DNA of 33,814 nt from Bacteroidota bacterium (GTDB taxonomy: Bacteria; Bacteroidota; Bacteroidia; B-17B0; Aurantibacillaceae): the NCBI GenBank assembly GCA_030681615.1, contig JAUXSA010000120.1, positions 1-33,814 on the forward strand. The letters are read 5' to 3'. Under the pieces are notes generated by a model, which did no database searches, was not told the origin of the DNA, and saw only the letters and a program-made list of their open reading frames with translations. Of this stretch, positions 8,270 to 16,789 are shown piece by piece; position 1 is the stretch's first letter; each line of letters begins with the position of its first letter. The translations under genes were made by a program, and so were the position numbers.

Positions 8270-10195
8270 ATGGTAATTAAATTTATAAAAGAACACAGCG
8301 TTTTTACTTTTATTTTATTTGCCTGTATAGTTCTTAGAGCAATACCTTTATTTGATTACCAGTTTACTTTAGATGAATTAAGTGGTATCGACAGGACACA
8401 TTTTAATTCATTTTCCGAACTTATTGAAAAAGGCGTTAAGATAGATGCTCACCCCGCTTTGATCCAGGTACTGATTTATTATCTCTCTCAATTTTTTGGT
8501 TACGCTAACTGGATAATTAAATTACCTTTTTTGTTATGCAGTTTTGGAGCTATCATCTATGCTTACTTTTTTTGTATTCGTAGTTTCTCAAAACAGGTTG
8601 GTAATATTTCGGCTGTAATTTTTAGTTTTTCGTTGGTGTTTGTTTTTTACGCTCCAATTGCCAGGATGTATATTCCCGGTGTGTTTTTTAGCATGGCATT
8701 ATTGTATTATTTTTTCGAGATCTTTTTTTTTAACAATACTAAAAAGAAAAATTATTTTTTTCTTGGGTTGTTTGCATTGCTTTCAGGACTTAATCAACAT
8801 GTGAATGCGCTTTTTGCATTTACTGTTTGTGCTTCGGGTGTCTTCTTTTTAAATAGAACTAATTTTAAAATTTATGCTATTACTTTAGGTTTAACCGTAT
8901 TAGCTTACCTGCCGCATTTGCCGGTAACACTTTATCAATTAAGTATTGGTGGCATTGGGTATGAGCAGGGAGGCTGGTTGCCAAAACCTGAACTTAGTTC
9001 TGTAATAGGTTTTTTTAAGATCCTTTTAGGCACAGGAAGAACTTATCTCGTCTTCTTAATTTTGATCATGGCTTGTTTTGTGTTGAACAAAAAAATTGCG
9101 TTCAATAAAAAGCAAATGTATCTATTGATCGTTTTTTTAGTAAATTTTTTAGTGGTGTATGTCTATTCTATTTTTAATGCGCCCATCTTTCAGAATTCGG
9201 TGATGTTGTTCTCAGGTGTGGGAATAGTTATACTGGTAAGCTCCATGTTAGATTTTAATAATAAGCTATATTTTAATTTAGCGATGGTAGTTATTGCCTG
9301 TGTATTGATCTTTAAGACCTATTATAAAAAAGATTATTATCACCAATGTGTAAAAACAGTTTTTGAATACCAATACGAAAGAACTTTTGAACACAAAAAA
9401 TCTTTTGGAAATGCCAATGTATATCCTATATTTTTTGATTCGGATAAAGTTATGGAAGGGATCTATTTTAAAAAATACAATGGTAATTTTGAATATAAAG
9501 GTTCGCAAGATTCAGTCACCTTTTCTGTTAAACGTTTTTCTGAATTTGTAGCTTCACTTAAAAGCGATTATTTGGTGTTAACATCGGCTTACCCTTTGTT
9601 TCAATCTATAGCATCAGATTATTATCCGTATTTGATAGAAAATGTGCAAACGCAGGCTATTAATTATAAACTCTATTCTAAAAGACCTGAAGATAAAAAT
9701 AAGGTTGTTGAAGGAGAGCATGTAATTTATTTTGCTAATTATTTTGATAAAAAAGACCTTACGTTTAAACAAAAGCCAAATACAGAAAACGGATCTTTTG
9801 TATTTTCTGTTGATTCTACAATGGAATATCCATTTGGCGCTGAAGTAGCATTAAATAAAATTACTTCAAAAGAAGGACAGGTTATAAGTTTAAAAACAAT
9901 TTTAAAGGCTGATAAAAAGATCAATGATGTTTTGGCCTGCATTTCTGTAACTGGCACTAAAAGAGGAGAGGATGCTATCTTTAATGCAAAATCTGCCGGT
10001 GAATTTGTAATGAAGCCGGACTCAACTGTCATTATTTACGTCGATAATTTTTGTGGCACAGAATATAAATACCGGAAAGACAAAGCAATTTGTGAGCTCT
10101 TTATTTGGAATCAGGCCCGCGAAAAATTTGTTATAAAGGATTTTGAACTTAGAACAATAGATTTCTGGCCTCAAAAATGGAATTTTTGGGAATAA
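8270..10195 (+). CDS. GT39-like (GT-C) polytopic membrane glycosyltransferase, putative
   Basis: A 641-residue membrane protein with about nine or ten predicted transmembrane segments in residues 10-355 and a soluble C-terminal part of about 280 residues. The first periplasmic loop contains TLDE (Asp35, Glu36) and, further on, KIDAHPALIQVLIYY (Asp59, His61). This matches the acidic-pair and D-x-HPP-like loop of GT-C glycosyltransferases (GT39/ArnT/PMT type), which use polyprenyl-phosphate sugars. The C-terminal region (TMEYPFGAEVALN... GQVISLKTILKADKK) looks beta-rich and may be a carbohydrate-binding or jelly-roll fold. Neighbours give no clue to the glycan made. It lies right behind the ilvE terminator. 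Convergent with the GNAT gene, whose stop lies 3 bases away. The fold class is fairly sure; the donor and acceptor are unknown. Confidence 0.72.
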   Translation: MVIKFIKEHSVFTFILFACIVLRAIPLFDYQFTLDELSGIDRTHFNSFSELIEKGVKIDAHPALIQVLIYYLSQFFGYANWIIKLPFLLCSFGAIIYAYFFCIRSFSKQVGNISAVIFSFSLVFVFYAPIARMYIPGVFFSMALLYYFFEIFFFNNTKKKNYFFLGLFALLSGLNQHVNALFAFTVCASGVFFLNRTNFKIYAITLGLTVLAYLPHLPVTLYQLSIGGIGYEQGGWLPKPELSSVIGFFKILLGTGRTYLVFLILIMACFVLNKKIAFNKKQMYLLIVFLVNFLVVYVYSIFNAPIFQNSVMLFSGVGIVILVSSMLDFNNKLYFNLAMVVIACVLIFKTYYKKDYYHQCVKTVFEYQYERTFEHKKSFGNANVYPIFFDSDKVMEGIYFKKYNGNFEYKGSQDSVTFSVKRFSEFVASLKSDYLVLTSAYPLFQSIASDYYPYLIENVQTQAINYKLYSKRPEDKNKVVEGEHVIYFANYFDKKDLTFKQKPNTENGSFVFSVDSTMEYPFGAEVALNKITSKEGQVISLKTILKADKKINDVLACISVTGTKRGEDAIFNAKSAGEFVMKPDSTVIIYVDNFCGTEYKYRKDKAICELFIWNQAREKFVIKDFELRTIDFWPQKWNFWE

Positions 10196-10198
10196 GAC

Positions 10199-10627
10199 TT
10201 ACAGATCTTTCGTCATTAAGTAATGCTGGATCAATCCCCACAATAAAAAAGATTTTTCTTTAATGCTGTAGCCATTACTTTTATAAAATTCAACTGCATT
10301 TTCTCTTGCCTGTAATTCAATTGTTTTCAGACCGAGTTCTTTTCCTTTTAATTCCAGGAACTCGACAATTTTTTTTCCTAAACCTTTTCCTTGCTGCGAA
10401 TCATCAACTGCCATAAAACGGATCTGACCAATTTTATTTTCATTCTCCTGTAACCTGCCACAAGCAACCACCGTATCATTATCTAAAATAAAAGCGTTGA
10501 TACTACTCTCTTCAATGTTATCGGTTCCGGTATCCCTCGGTTGATCCCATGGTTGTCGTAATATTTTATAGCGAAGGTCAATAATGGCCTCAATTTCTTT
10601 TTTATTGCTTGCTTGTTTTACGTTCAT
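10199..10627 (-). CDS. GNAT family N-acetyltransferase
   Basis: A 142-residue single-domain acetyltransferase. The acetyl-CoA binding motif A is visible as IRFMAVDDSQQGKGLGKKIVEFL, with the Q-x-x-G-x-G signature at residues 79-84. Motif B follows in LKTIELQARENAVEFYKSNGYSIKEKSF, where the ARENAVEFYKSNGY pattern is typical. The overall sequence resembles small GNATs of the ElaA/YjgM type, and the substrate cannot be told. Its ATG (10625-10627) overlaps the TAA stop of the CoA-transferase gene by one base (TAATG), so the pair is very likely co-transcribed and translationally coupled. That suggests, but does not prove, a functional link to acyl-CoA metabolism. Confidence 0.88.
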   Translation of the reverse strand: MNVKQASNKKEIEAIIDLRYKILRQPWDQPRDTGTDNIEESSINAFILDNDTVVACGRLQENENKIGQIRFMAVDDSQQGKGLGKKIVEFLELKGKELGLKTIELQARENAVEFYKSNGYSIKEKSFLLWGLIQHYLMTKDL

Positions 10628-11700
10628 TAGCTTAAAAATTTAAAAGCAATGCCTGATACATTTTTTAATTCGTTCTTTTTGTATGTAAATTTATTGACCA
10701 TTGCCTTTGCTTCAGGCAACTCAAATACTTCTTTTAGATCTCTTATCTTCCCAATTGGAATTTCGCGTTCCAAACATAATTTATAAAGGTCTTTAAAATT
10801 ATACTGCTTTATGTAATTATAAATGATGTGATATAATTGTATCCTGTTTTGCACCCTTAATTGATTGGTAGCATATTTTATATCTGTTGCCAATGATGGA
10901 AATTGCATCAGTTCACACAAATTTTTAAACTGCGCATTACTGCCAATAGCAAATGTTACCAACTGATTATCTTTTGTGTCGAACAATTCGCCGTAAGGTG
11001 CAATGTTTGGGTGTAAACTTCCCATAGCCTTTGGTAATTGTTTTGCAATTAACCAATTGGTAGCCTGGTTGGCTAACGATGCAATGGCGCTATCAAATAA
11101 CGAAACAGAAACGTGACAACCTTTTTTAGTTTTATAACGATTCAATAACGCAATTAAGATAGCTTCTTTTAACTGATGTCCTGCTAAAATATCTATTAAT
11201 GCAACCGGCATTTTAACGGGCTTGCTGTTTGGCTCGCCGTTCATGAACATAAAACCACTTTCGGCCTGTAAGATTAGGTCATAAGCCGTGCGTGGATTAT
11301 CATGACCAAAACCATTAATAGAAGCGTAAATTAATTGTGGATTTATTTTTGAAAGGGTAGGGTAATCTATTTTTAATTTTAGATCATCGCCACTTTTAAA
11401 ATTACCAATAATAATATCGGCTTCTTTTACCAGGTCGTATAACTTTTGTAATTGAGATGGAATTGTAATGTCTAAAAATAAAAATTCTTTATTTGAATTA
11501 ACACTCCAGAAATAAGCACTGGTATCTTCTTTAGGATCTTCTGTTTTTAATTTCCAACTGCGGGTAACATCGCCTTTTGTTTTTGGATTTTCAATTTTAA
11601 TAACTTTAGCGCCTAACTCTGAAAAAAAATGACCAACACTTGGGCCTGCAAGTACTGATGCCAGTTCAATTATATTAAGATCTTTAAAAGTGTCTTTCAC
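10627..11700 (-). CDS. CaiB/BaiF family (family III) CoA-transferase
   Basis: Family III CoA-transferases move CoA between carboxylic acids through an aspartyl-CoA intermediate, usually as interlocked dimers. The N-terminus (LNIIELASVLAGPSVGHFFSELGAKVIKIENP) is a classic family start. It continues with GDVTRSW and NSNKEFLFLDI (variant of the usual NRGK). The catalytic aspartate is Asp170 in MPVALIDILAGHQ, followed by GCHVSVSLFDSAIASL. At 357 residues it is shorter than many members (about 380-400), mostly in the C-terminal part, but appears intact. Candidate substrates cannot be read from sequence; alpha-methylacyl-CoA racemases belong to the same family, so racemase activity is an alternative. 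It is followed, with a 1-base overlap, by a GNAT gene. Upstream, a palindromic repeat separates it from pheT. Confidence 0.9.
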   Translation of the reverse strand: MKDTFKDLNIIELASVLAGPSVGHFFSELGAKVIKIENPKTKGDVTRSWKLKTEDPKEDTSAYFWSVNSNKEFLFLDITIPSQLQKLYDLVKEADIIIGNFKSGDDLKLKIDYPTLSKINPQLIYASINGFGHDNPRTAYDLILQAESGFMFMNGEPNSKPVKMPVALIDILAGHQLKEAILIALLNRYKTKKGCHVSVSLFDSAIASLANQATNWLIAKQLPKAMGSLHPNIAPYGELFDTKDNQLVTFAIGSNAQFKNLCELMQFPSLATDIKYATNQLRVQNRIQLYHIIYNYIKQYNFKDLYKLCLEREIPIGKIRDLKEVFELPEAKAMVNKFTYKKNELKNVSGIAFKFLS

Positions 11701-11715
11701 TGTAGATGTTTTTCT

Positions 11716-11792
11716 GCCGCAGATTGCACAAATTAACGCAGATTTTATTTTTTAGTTTATTCTTACTCTGTGTAATCTACGTAATCTGTGGC
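11716..11792. repeat. Imperfect palindromic intergenic repeat with 9-bp units
   Basis: The left arm (11716-11743) and the reverse complement of the right arm (11766-11792) align over about 27 bases with few mismatches. Both arms are built from a degenerate 9-base unit close to CACAGATTA: read on the minus strand the right arm holds CACAGATTA, CGTAGATTA and CACAGAGTA. It fills most of the 98-base gap between pheT and the CoA-transferase gene and ends 7 bases from the pheT stop codon. In pheT read-through RNA it would form a long hairpin without a good U-tract. Confidence 0.75.
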
Positions 11793-11798
11793 TAATTT

Positions 11799-14222
11799 TT
11801 AACGTAACTCAGCACCCAACTTCTCTTTGTAATTAGAAATTAATTTTTCCATTACAGCTTCAATTTGTTTATCGGTTAAAGTAGCTTCGTTATTTAATAA
11901 AGTGAAGCTTACAGCGTAAGATCTTTTATTACCTAATTTTTCACCTTCGTAAATATCAAAGAGGTTTACTTCTTTCAATAATTTCTTTTCTGTATTAAAA
12001 GCAAGTTCTTCTATTTGCTGGTATTTAACAGCTTTATCAATTAATAATGCAAGGTCACGTCGTACAGATGGGAATTTACTGATCTCTTCAAACTCCACTT
12101 TTTGTTTTGAGAATGTTTTTACCAAAGCATCCCAGTTAAACACGGCGTAATAAACAGGTTGGCCAATATCAAATGCTTTTAATTGCGCTTTTGAAACGGC
12201 ACCTAATTCAACCAATGGCTTTGTATTTACAATATAACTTAAACCGTAATCAAAATTTGGGTAAGTACTTTCAACACATTTATAATTAGCAATACCACAT
12301 TTTTGTAATAAATTATTTACTGCAGCTTTTAAGAAAGAAAGATCTGCTTTTTGATTCAAGTGAAATGGATTTTCAGAGAAAGCATTTCCGGTTACAAATA
12401 GGGTCAACTGTTTTTGTTCCGCGTATTTTGGAGCTTCTTTATCTGCAATAGAATAAGTTCTTCCGTATTCAAAAAATTTAAGATCTGCGTTTTTACGGTT
12501 AATGTTATAGGCAATTGCTTCCAACCCGCTAAATAACATATCGCCGCGCAACACATTAAGATCGTTACTTAACGGGTTCACAATTTTTACATTGTTATTT
12601 TCCGCAGGGTAATAAGTTTCCTTGGTTAAAGACAAACTCATGATCTCGCTAAAACCAAAACCTTCTAATAAAGATGCGGTTTTGTTTTCTACGATCACAT
12701 CATTATTTTTTGCCTCATTAAAAGCAGTATAAGAAATAGCTTTACTAACTTCTACATTGTTGTATCCGTAAATACGTAATACTTCTTCTATCACATCCGC
12801 TTCGCGCGTTACATCGGTCTTAAATCTGGGTACTAACAAAAGTAATCCATCCGATCCTTCAGAATCAACAGCAATTCCTAAATTGGTAATAATATTTTTG
12901 ATGGTTGCTCTATCAATTTCTTTTCCAATTAATGCATTACAATTTGTATAAGAAAAAGCAACACGATAAGGTTCTAACGCTTCAGGATAAATATCCAATA
13001 CGTTCATGCTTAATGAGCCGCCCGCAATTTCAGAAATTAAATTGGCAGCGCGCGTTAATGCAGTTACCGTCATATCCGGATCTGTTCCGCGTTCAAATCT
13101 AAAAGAAGCATCTGTTTTTAAGGCATGTTGTTTAGCAGTTTTGCGAATATAACCTGCGTCAAAATAAGCGCTCTCTAAAAATATAGAAGTTGTTTTTTCT
13201 GTTACACCACTTTCTAAGCCGCCAAAAATTCCGGCAATACACATTGGTTCGCTTTCGTTACATATCATTAGATCATTCGCTCGCAAAGTGCGTTCAACGC
13301 CATCTAATGTTTTAAATTTCTCGCCTTCTTTTGCTGTTCTTACAACAACTTTGTTTCCTTTTATTTTTTCAAGATCAAATGCATGTAAGGGTTGACCTAA
13401 TTCATGTAAAACAAAATTAGTAATGTCAACAATATTATTTATTGGGCGCAGGCCAATTGCTTTTAAACGGTTCTTTAACCAATCTGGACTATCGCTAACT
13501 TTTATGCCGCTAATTATTAAACCTGAATAACGCGGACAAGCTTCTTTATTTTCAACAACAACTTCTACTTTAGCAGAGTTGTTTGCTTCGGGTAACTGAT
13601 TTAAGCCGCTTAAATATAATTGATAATTGGCAGTATCTTTTACAGAGTTTACAATGGCAACAACATCACGCGCTACACCAAGGTGCGAAGCCGCATCGCT
13701 ACGGTTAGGCGTTAAACCAATCTCAAAAACAGTATCACTTTCAATTTTAAAATAATCGGCAGCAGGTAAACCGGTTTTTGTATCAGCAGGTAAAATTAAA
13801 ATACCATCGTGACTTTTTCCTAAACCAAATTCATCTTCGGCGCAAATCATACCTTCGCTTAGTTCGCCACGGATCTTTGATTTTTTAATTTCGAATGGTT
13901 CGCCTTCTGTTGGATATAATTTTGTACCAATGGTTGCAACAATTACTTTTTGTCCGGCTGCAACATTTGGTGCACCACAAACAATTGATAAGGGTTCTGC
14001 AGCGCCAATATCTACTTTGGTTAATTTTAATTTATCGGCGTCAGGATGTTTAATACATTCTAAAACATGGCCGACTATTAAACCTTTTAAACCGCCTTTT
14101 AAGCTTTCAAAACTTTCAACAGCTTCTACTTCAAGGCCTGATGCCGTTAAAAGGTCTGCCGTTTCTTGCGCAGAAATATCAATATTTACAAGGGTTTTAA
14201 GCCAGTTGAATGAGATCTTCAT
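11799..14222 (-). CDS. pheT: Phenylalanine-tRNA ligase beta subunit
   Basis: PheT forms the alpha2-beta2 phenylalanyl-tRNA synthetase with PheS and handles tRNA binding and editing. The 807-residue length is normal. Domains in order: N-terminal helix with MKISFNWLKTLVNI; EMAP/OB-fold tRNA-binding domain (about 42-150, GLIVGHVLECIKHPDADKL, CGAPN, SEGMICAEDE); B3/4 editing domain (about 215-385, with INNIVDITNFVLHELGQPLHAFD and GIFGG); B5 domain (about 405-480); catalytic-like core; and the C-terminal anticodon-binding FDX-ACB domain (about 715-807, EISKFPSVRRDLALLID). pheS is not in the window, so the two subunits are encoded apart. The ATG at 14222 gives the expected start. A candidate promoter lies in the 57-base gap behind it. 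Confidence 0.97.
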   Translation of the reverse strand: MKISFNWLKTLVNIDISAQETADLLTASGLEVEAVESFESLKGGLKGLIVGHVLECIKHPDADKLKLTKVDIGAAEPLSIVCGAPNVAAGQKVIVATIGTKLYPTEGEPFEIKKSKIRGELSEGMICAEDEFGLGKSHDGILILPADTKTGLPAADYFKIESDTVFEIGLTPNRSDAASHLGVARDVVAIVNSVKDTANYQLYLSGLNQLPEANNSAKVEVVVENKEACPRYSGLIISGIKVSDSPDWLKNRLKAIGLRPINNIVDITNFVLHELGQPLHAFDLEKIKGNKVVVRTAKEGEKFKTLDGVERTLRANDLMICNESEPMCIAGIFGGLESGVTEKTTSIFLESAYFDAGYIRKTAKQHALKTDASFRFERGTDPDMTVTALTRAANLISEIAGGSLSMNVLDIYPEALEPYRVAFSYTNCNALIGKEIDRATIKNIITNLGIAVDSEGSDGLLLLVPRFKTDVTREADVIEEVLRIYGYNNVEVSKAISYTAFNEAKNNDVIVENKTASLLEGFGFSEIMSLSLTKETYYPAENNNVKIVNPLSNDLNVLRGDMLFSGLEAIAYNINRKNADLKFFEYGRTYSIADKEAPKYAEQKQLTLFVTGNAFSENPFHLNQKADLSFLKAAVNNLLQKCGIANYKCVESTYPNFDYGLSYIVNTKPLVELGAVSKAQLKAFDIGQPVYYAVFNWDALVKTFSKQKVEFEEISKFPSVRRDLALLIDKAVKYQQIEELAFNTEKKLLKEVNLFDIYEGEKLGNKRSYAVSFTLLNNEATLTDKQIEAVMEKLISNYKEKLGAELR

Positions 14223-14239
14223 GTATTAAAATAAGATAA

Positions 14240-14271
14240 TAAAGGTAACTATAATATTGCAATTAGATCAA
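14240..14271 (-). promoter_or_regulatory. Candidate pheT promoter
   Basis: On the minus strand, TTG (14269-14271) is followed after 21 bases by TACCTTTA (14240-14247), near the TAnnTTTG consensus. It ends 17 bases before the pheT ATG. It has the same TAnCTTTA form seen in front of gatB and nadE. Confidence 0.42.
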
Positions 14272-14279
14272 TAAGAAAA

Positions 14280-15536
14280 TCAGGACAGTTTACTCAACGC
14301 TGATTTTAAATTGCTGATCACACCGCTCACATCTTCTATTTTACAAGTACCAACAGATAAACGATACCAACTCGAATCTGCCGATGCGCCAAATGCCGAG
14401 AATGGAACAATCGCTAATTTAGCTTCATCCAATAAATATTTTGTAATGTCGGATGTTGTTGCTAATGTTTTTCCATCTGCAGTTTTTTGTCCGTGCAAAC
14501 TAAACTGTACAGTTAAATAAATTGCAGCTTGTGGCGTAATAGCATTCACTTTATAACCCGCAGTTTTTAATTCCTGGAAACCTTTGTAAAAACCTTGTAA
14601 ACGTTTATCTATTCTTTCTTTTTGTTCAACTATAAACGCATCGTAAGTTTTTAGGTCGGATAAATATTTTGCGCTCGCCAGTTGTTCCGCTTTTGGTGCC
14701 CAGGCGCCTACATGCGTTAAAATAGCTTTCATTTTATCGATAATGAATTTTGGTCCCATGCTCCAACCAACACGTACGCCAGTTGCAGCAAGTGATTTAG
14801 AGATACCATCTACAAAAACAGTATAGTTTTTCATTTCCGGTCTTAAAGTAACAGGGTCGTAATGTTTAATATCACCAAAGGTCAAAGCCCAGTAAATCTG
14901 GTCATACATAAGGTATACAGGTTTCTGTGATGGATCACGTCTTTTATTTTCTTCTATGATCATATCGCAGATCTCTTCCAGACCTTCTTTTGTAAATACC
15001 GTTCCTGTTGGGTTTTGCGGCGAACAAAGCGCTAATAATGTTGCTTTGGAAATATGCGGTTTAATATCTTTTGCCAAGGGCATAAAATTTTGCCCAGGTG
15101 TAGCCTCAATAATAACTGGCTTTGCACCATTTAAATACGTGTAGTGATTGTTATTCCAGGATGGAACTGCAAATATCACTGTATCATCAGCATCTACCAA
15201 AGCCCTGAAAATGCTGTAAATAATGGGCCTTGCGCCACCCGCAATCAAGATCTCATCAGCTCTGTAATCTAAATTACCGCGCTGCTTTAATAGATTACTA
15301 ACGGCAACGCGTAGTTCAAGCATACCATCTGCAGCAGGGTAGTTGGTTTGGTTGGCGTTATAGGCCTCTATGATGGCCTCTTTTAATTCAACCGGAATAG
15401 GAAATTCATGAGGGTTAAAGTCGCCAATTGTTAAATTATAGATCTTTTCACCTTGTTTTATCTTCTCATTTACCTCACCGGCCAATTTTATAATTTCGGA
15501 CCCAATAATATTCTCTGCTAACTTAGAAACCTTCAT
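14280..15536 (-). CDS. PLP-dependent class I aminotransferase (aspartate aminotransferase-like)
   Basis: A fold-type I aminotransferase of 418 residues. The cofactor site is complete: NPTG (Asn175 in SPQNPTGTV), YDQIYW (Asp212), the Schiff-base lysine Lys247 in DGISKSLAATGVRVGW, and the phosphate-binding Arg255 nearby. Substrate-side features include NLTIGDFNPHEFPIP near the start and YRLSVG with Arg near the end for the alpha-carboxylate. It most resembles subgroup I-gamma aspartate or aromatic aminotransferases, but the exact amino donor is uncertain. ATG at 15536 is supported by a strong promoter 40-70 bases upstream. It is transcribed away from the LacI-type gene. That regulator may control it, but LacI relatives usually govern sugar genes. 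Confidence 0.9.
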   Translation of the reverse strand: MKVSKLAENIIGSEIIKLAGEVNEKIKQGEKIYNLTIGDFNPHEFPIPVELKEAIIEAYNANQTNYPAADGMLELRVAVSNLLKQRGNLDYRADEILIAGGARPIIYSIFRALVDADDTVIFAVPSWNNNHYTYLNGAKPVIIEATPGQNFMPLAKDIKPHISKATLLALCSPQNPTGTVFTKEGLEEICDMIIEENKRRDPSQKPVYLMYDQIYWALTFGDIKHYDPVTLRPEMKNYTVFVDGISKSLAATGVRVGWSMGPKFIIDKMKAILTHVGAWAPKAEQLASAKYLSDLKTYDAFIVEQKERIDKRLQGFYKGFQELKTAGYKVNAITPQAAIYLTVQFSLHGQKTADGKTLATTSDITKYLLDEAKLAIVPFSAFGASADSSWYRLSVGTCKIEDVSGVISNLKSALSKLS

Positions 15537-15575
15537 TTTACGCTGTTTTTCCCCCGTTTTTTTAATTTTAGGTTA

Positions 15576-15605
15576 CAAACCTATATTTATTTTATAAGTA
15601 TTCAA
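15576..15605 (-). promoter_or_regulatory. Aminotransferase promoter, Bacteroidota consensus
   Basis: On the minus strand TTG (15603-15605, within TTTG) is followed after exactly 19 bases by TAGGTTTG (15576-15583), a full match to TAnnTTTG. The predicted leader to the ATG at 15536 is about 30-35 bases. This is the best promoter in the window. Confidence 0.68.
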
Positions 15606-15644
15606 ATTAAATGTTGATATGTTAATTATTACTTCTTAACTTTA

Positions 15645-15767
15645 ATTTAGCCTAAATGGTCTATTTCCAGCAAACCCCCGTCTAAATCCTTTTAATTATC
15701 CTAAAATTTATTTAGATTTGTATAACAAAGGTATTAATTATGTGTTTTTTACCTTTTTAAATTTAAA
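15645..15767. promoter_or_regulatory. Palindromes in the LacI/aminotransferase divergent region
   Basis: Two perfect short palindromes lie between the divergent genes. ATTTAG and CTAAAT with one base between them span 15645-15657, and TTTAAATTTAAA spans 15756-15767, 11 bases before the lacI-type ATG. Either could be an operator for the LacI-type protein, but both are AT-rich and could arise by chance. The rest of the 242-base gap has no ORF or terminator. Confidence 0.3.
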
Positions 15768-15778
15768 GCCTTTTTATT

Positions 15779-16789
15779 ATGAAGAGATTGCAGTTAGAAG
15801 ATTTATCCAAGCAGCTTGGGTTTTCGAAGACACTTATTTCGATGGTGTTAAATGGAAAAGGAAATCAATATGGTATAAGTAAAAAAACGCAGGCAGAAGT
15901 TTTAGATGCCGTTGCGAAATTAGATTATACCCCAAACAAATTTGCAAAAGCATTGCGAACAGGGAAAAGTAATTTTATTGGATTGATCGTAGCAGATATT
16001 GCAAATCCATTCTATTCTAAAATAGCAAAGAACATTGAAGGTGTTCTTTTTGAGAAGAACTATAATTTAATGGTATGTAGTACCGATGAAAATGAAGAAA
16101 AAGAAAAACGTCTTGTAGAAATGATGATCAACCAACAAGGGGTTGACGGTTTAATTATTGCTTCTACATTTAAAGATTCTTCTTTTTACGATCAGCCAAG
16201 ATATTCTTCTATTCCAACAGTATTTATTGACCGTGTGTTACCGTTATTTAATACTAATTATGTGGTTATTGATAATTACGGCGGCGCACTCGAAATAATA
16301 AATCATTTAGCAGCTAAAGGCTGTAAAAAAAATGCCTGCTTCTCTATCACACCTTCTTTTATTAGTACTATCGAAGACCGTGTGAATGGTTACAAAGATG
16401 CTTTAACAAAAAATAAATTAAAATTCGACCCATCACTTTTACGTCCAATTAATTTTGAAAAGGTGCAAAGCGATGTGGAAGAAGCGATAACAGATCTATT
16501 AAAAACACAACCGGACCTTGATGCTATCTTTGCATTGAATAATAATATTGCTACTGCAATTTTGAATGTTCTAAAGAAAAAACAATTCGTAGAAAAAGGA
16601 AATAAAATAAAAATTGCCTGTTTTGATGACATTGACCTGTTTAATATTATTGACAGACCAATCATCTCTGTATCCCAACCTGTAGAAGAGATAGGGAAGA
16701 ACGCCTCATTATTGATCCTTGATATCATGGACGGAAAGCAAACCAATAAATCGAATATTGTGCTTTCTACAAAGCTAATTGAGAGGTAG
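15779..16789 (+). CDS. LacI/PurR family transcriptional regulator
   Basis: A 336-residue repressor-type protein. The N-terminal helix-turn-helix occupies about residues 4-24 (LEDLSKQLGFSKTLISMVLNG), and the hinge helix follows in KLDYTPNKFAKALRTGKSN. Residues about 62-330 form the periplasmic-binding-protein-like effector domain (IGLIVADIANPFYSKIAKNIE, GVDGLIIAST, IPTVFIDR, ACFDDIDL, ISVSQPVEEIGKNAS). The family binds palindromic operators as dimers and responds to a small ligand, usually a sugar or nucleobase. No sugar transport or catabolic genes are nearby, so it is an orphan here. The ATG at 15779 is preceded by a 12-bp palindrome. Its 3' end overlaps the convergent SprT-like gene by 23 bases. 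Confidence 0.92.
   Translation: MKRLQLEDLSKQLGFSKTLISMVLNGKGNQYGISKKTQAEVLDAVAKLDYTPNKFAKALRTGKSNFIGLIVADIANPFYSKIAKNIEGVLFEKNYNLMVCSTDENEEKEKRLVEMMINQQGVDGLIIASTFKDSSFYDQPRYSSIPTVFIDRVLPLFNTNYVVIDNYGGALEIINHLAAKGCKKNACFSITPSFISTIEDRVNGYKDALTKNKLKFDPSLLRPINFEKVQSDVEEAITDLLKTQPDLDAIFALNNNIATAILNVLKKKQFVEKGNKIKIACFDDIDLFNIIDRPIISVSQPVEEIGKNASLLILDIMDGKQTNKSNIVLSTKLIER

Noticed and set aside
7817-8296. 159-residue minus-strand ORF opposite ilvE
   Set aside because: Antisense shadow of ilvE, spans its terminator, and shows no family features.
13930-14229. 99-residue plus-strand ORF opposite the start of pheT
   Set aside because: Antisense to the conserved tRNA-binding domain of PheT; no independent support.
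15779-16789. LacI-type gene as part of a sugar-use locus
   Set aside because: No transporter, SusCD pair or glycoside hydrolase occurs nearby.
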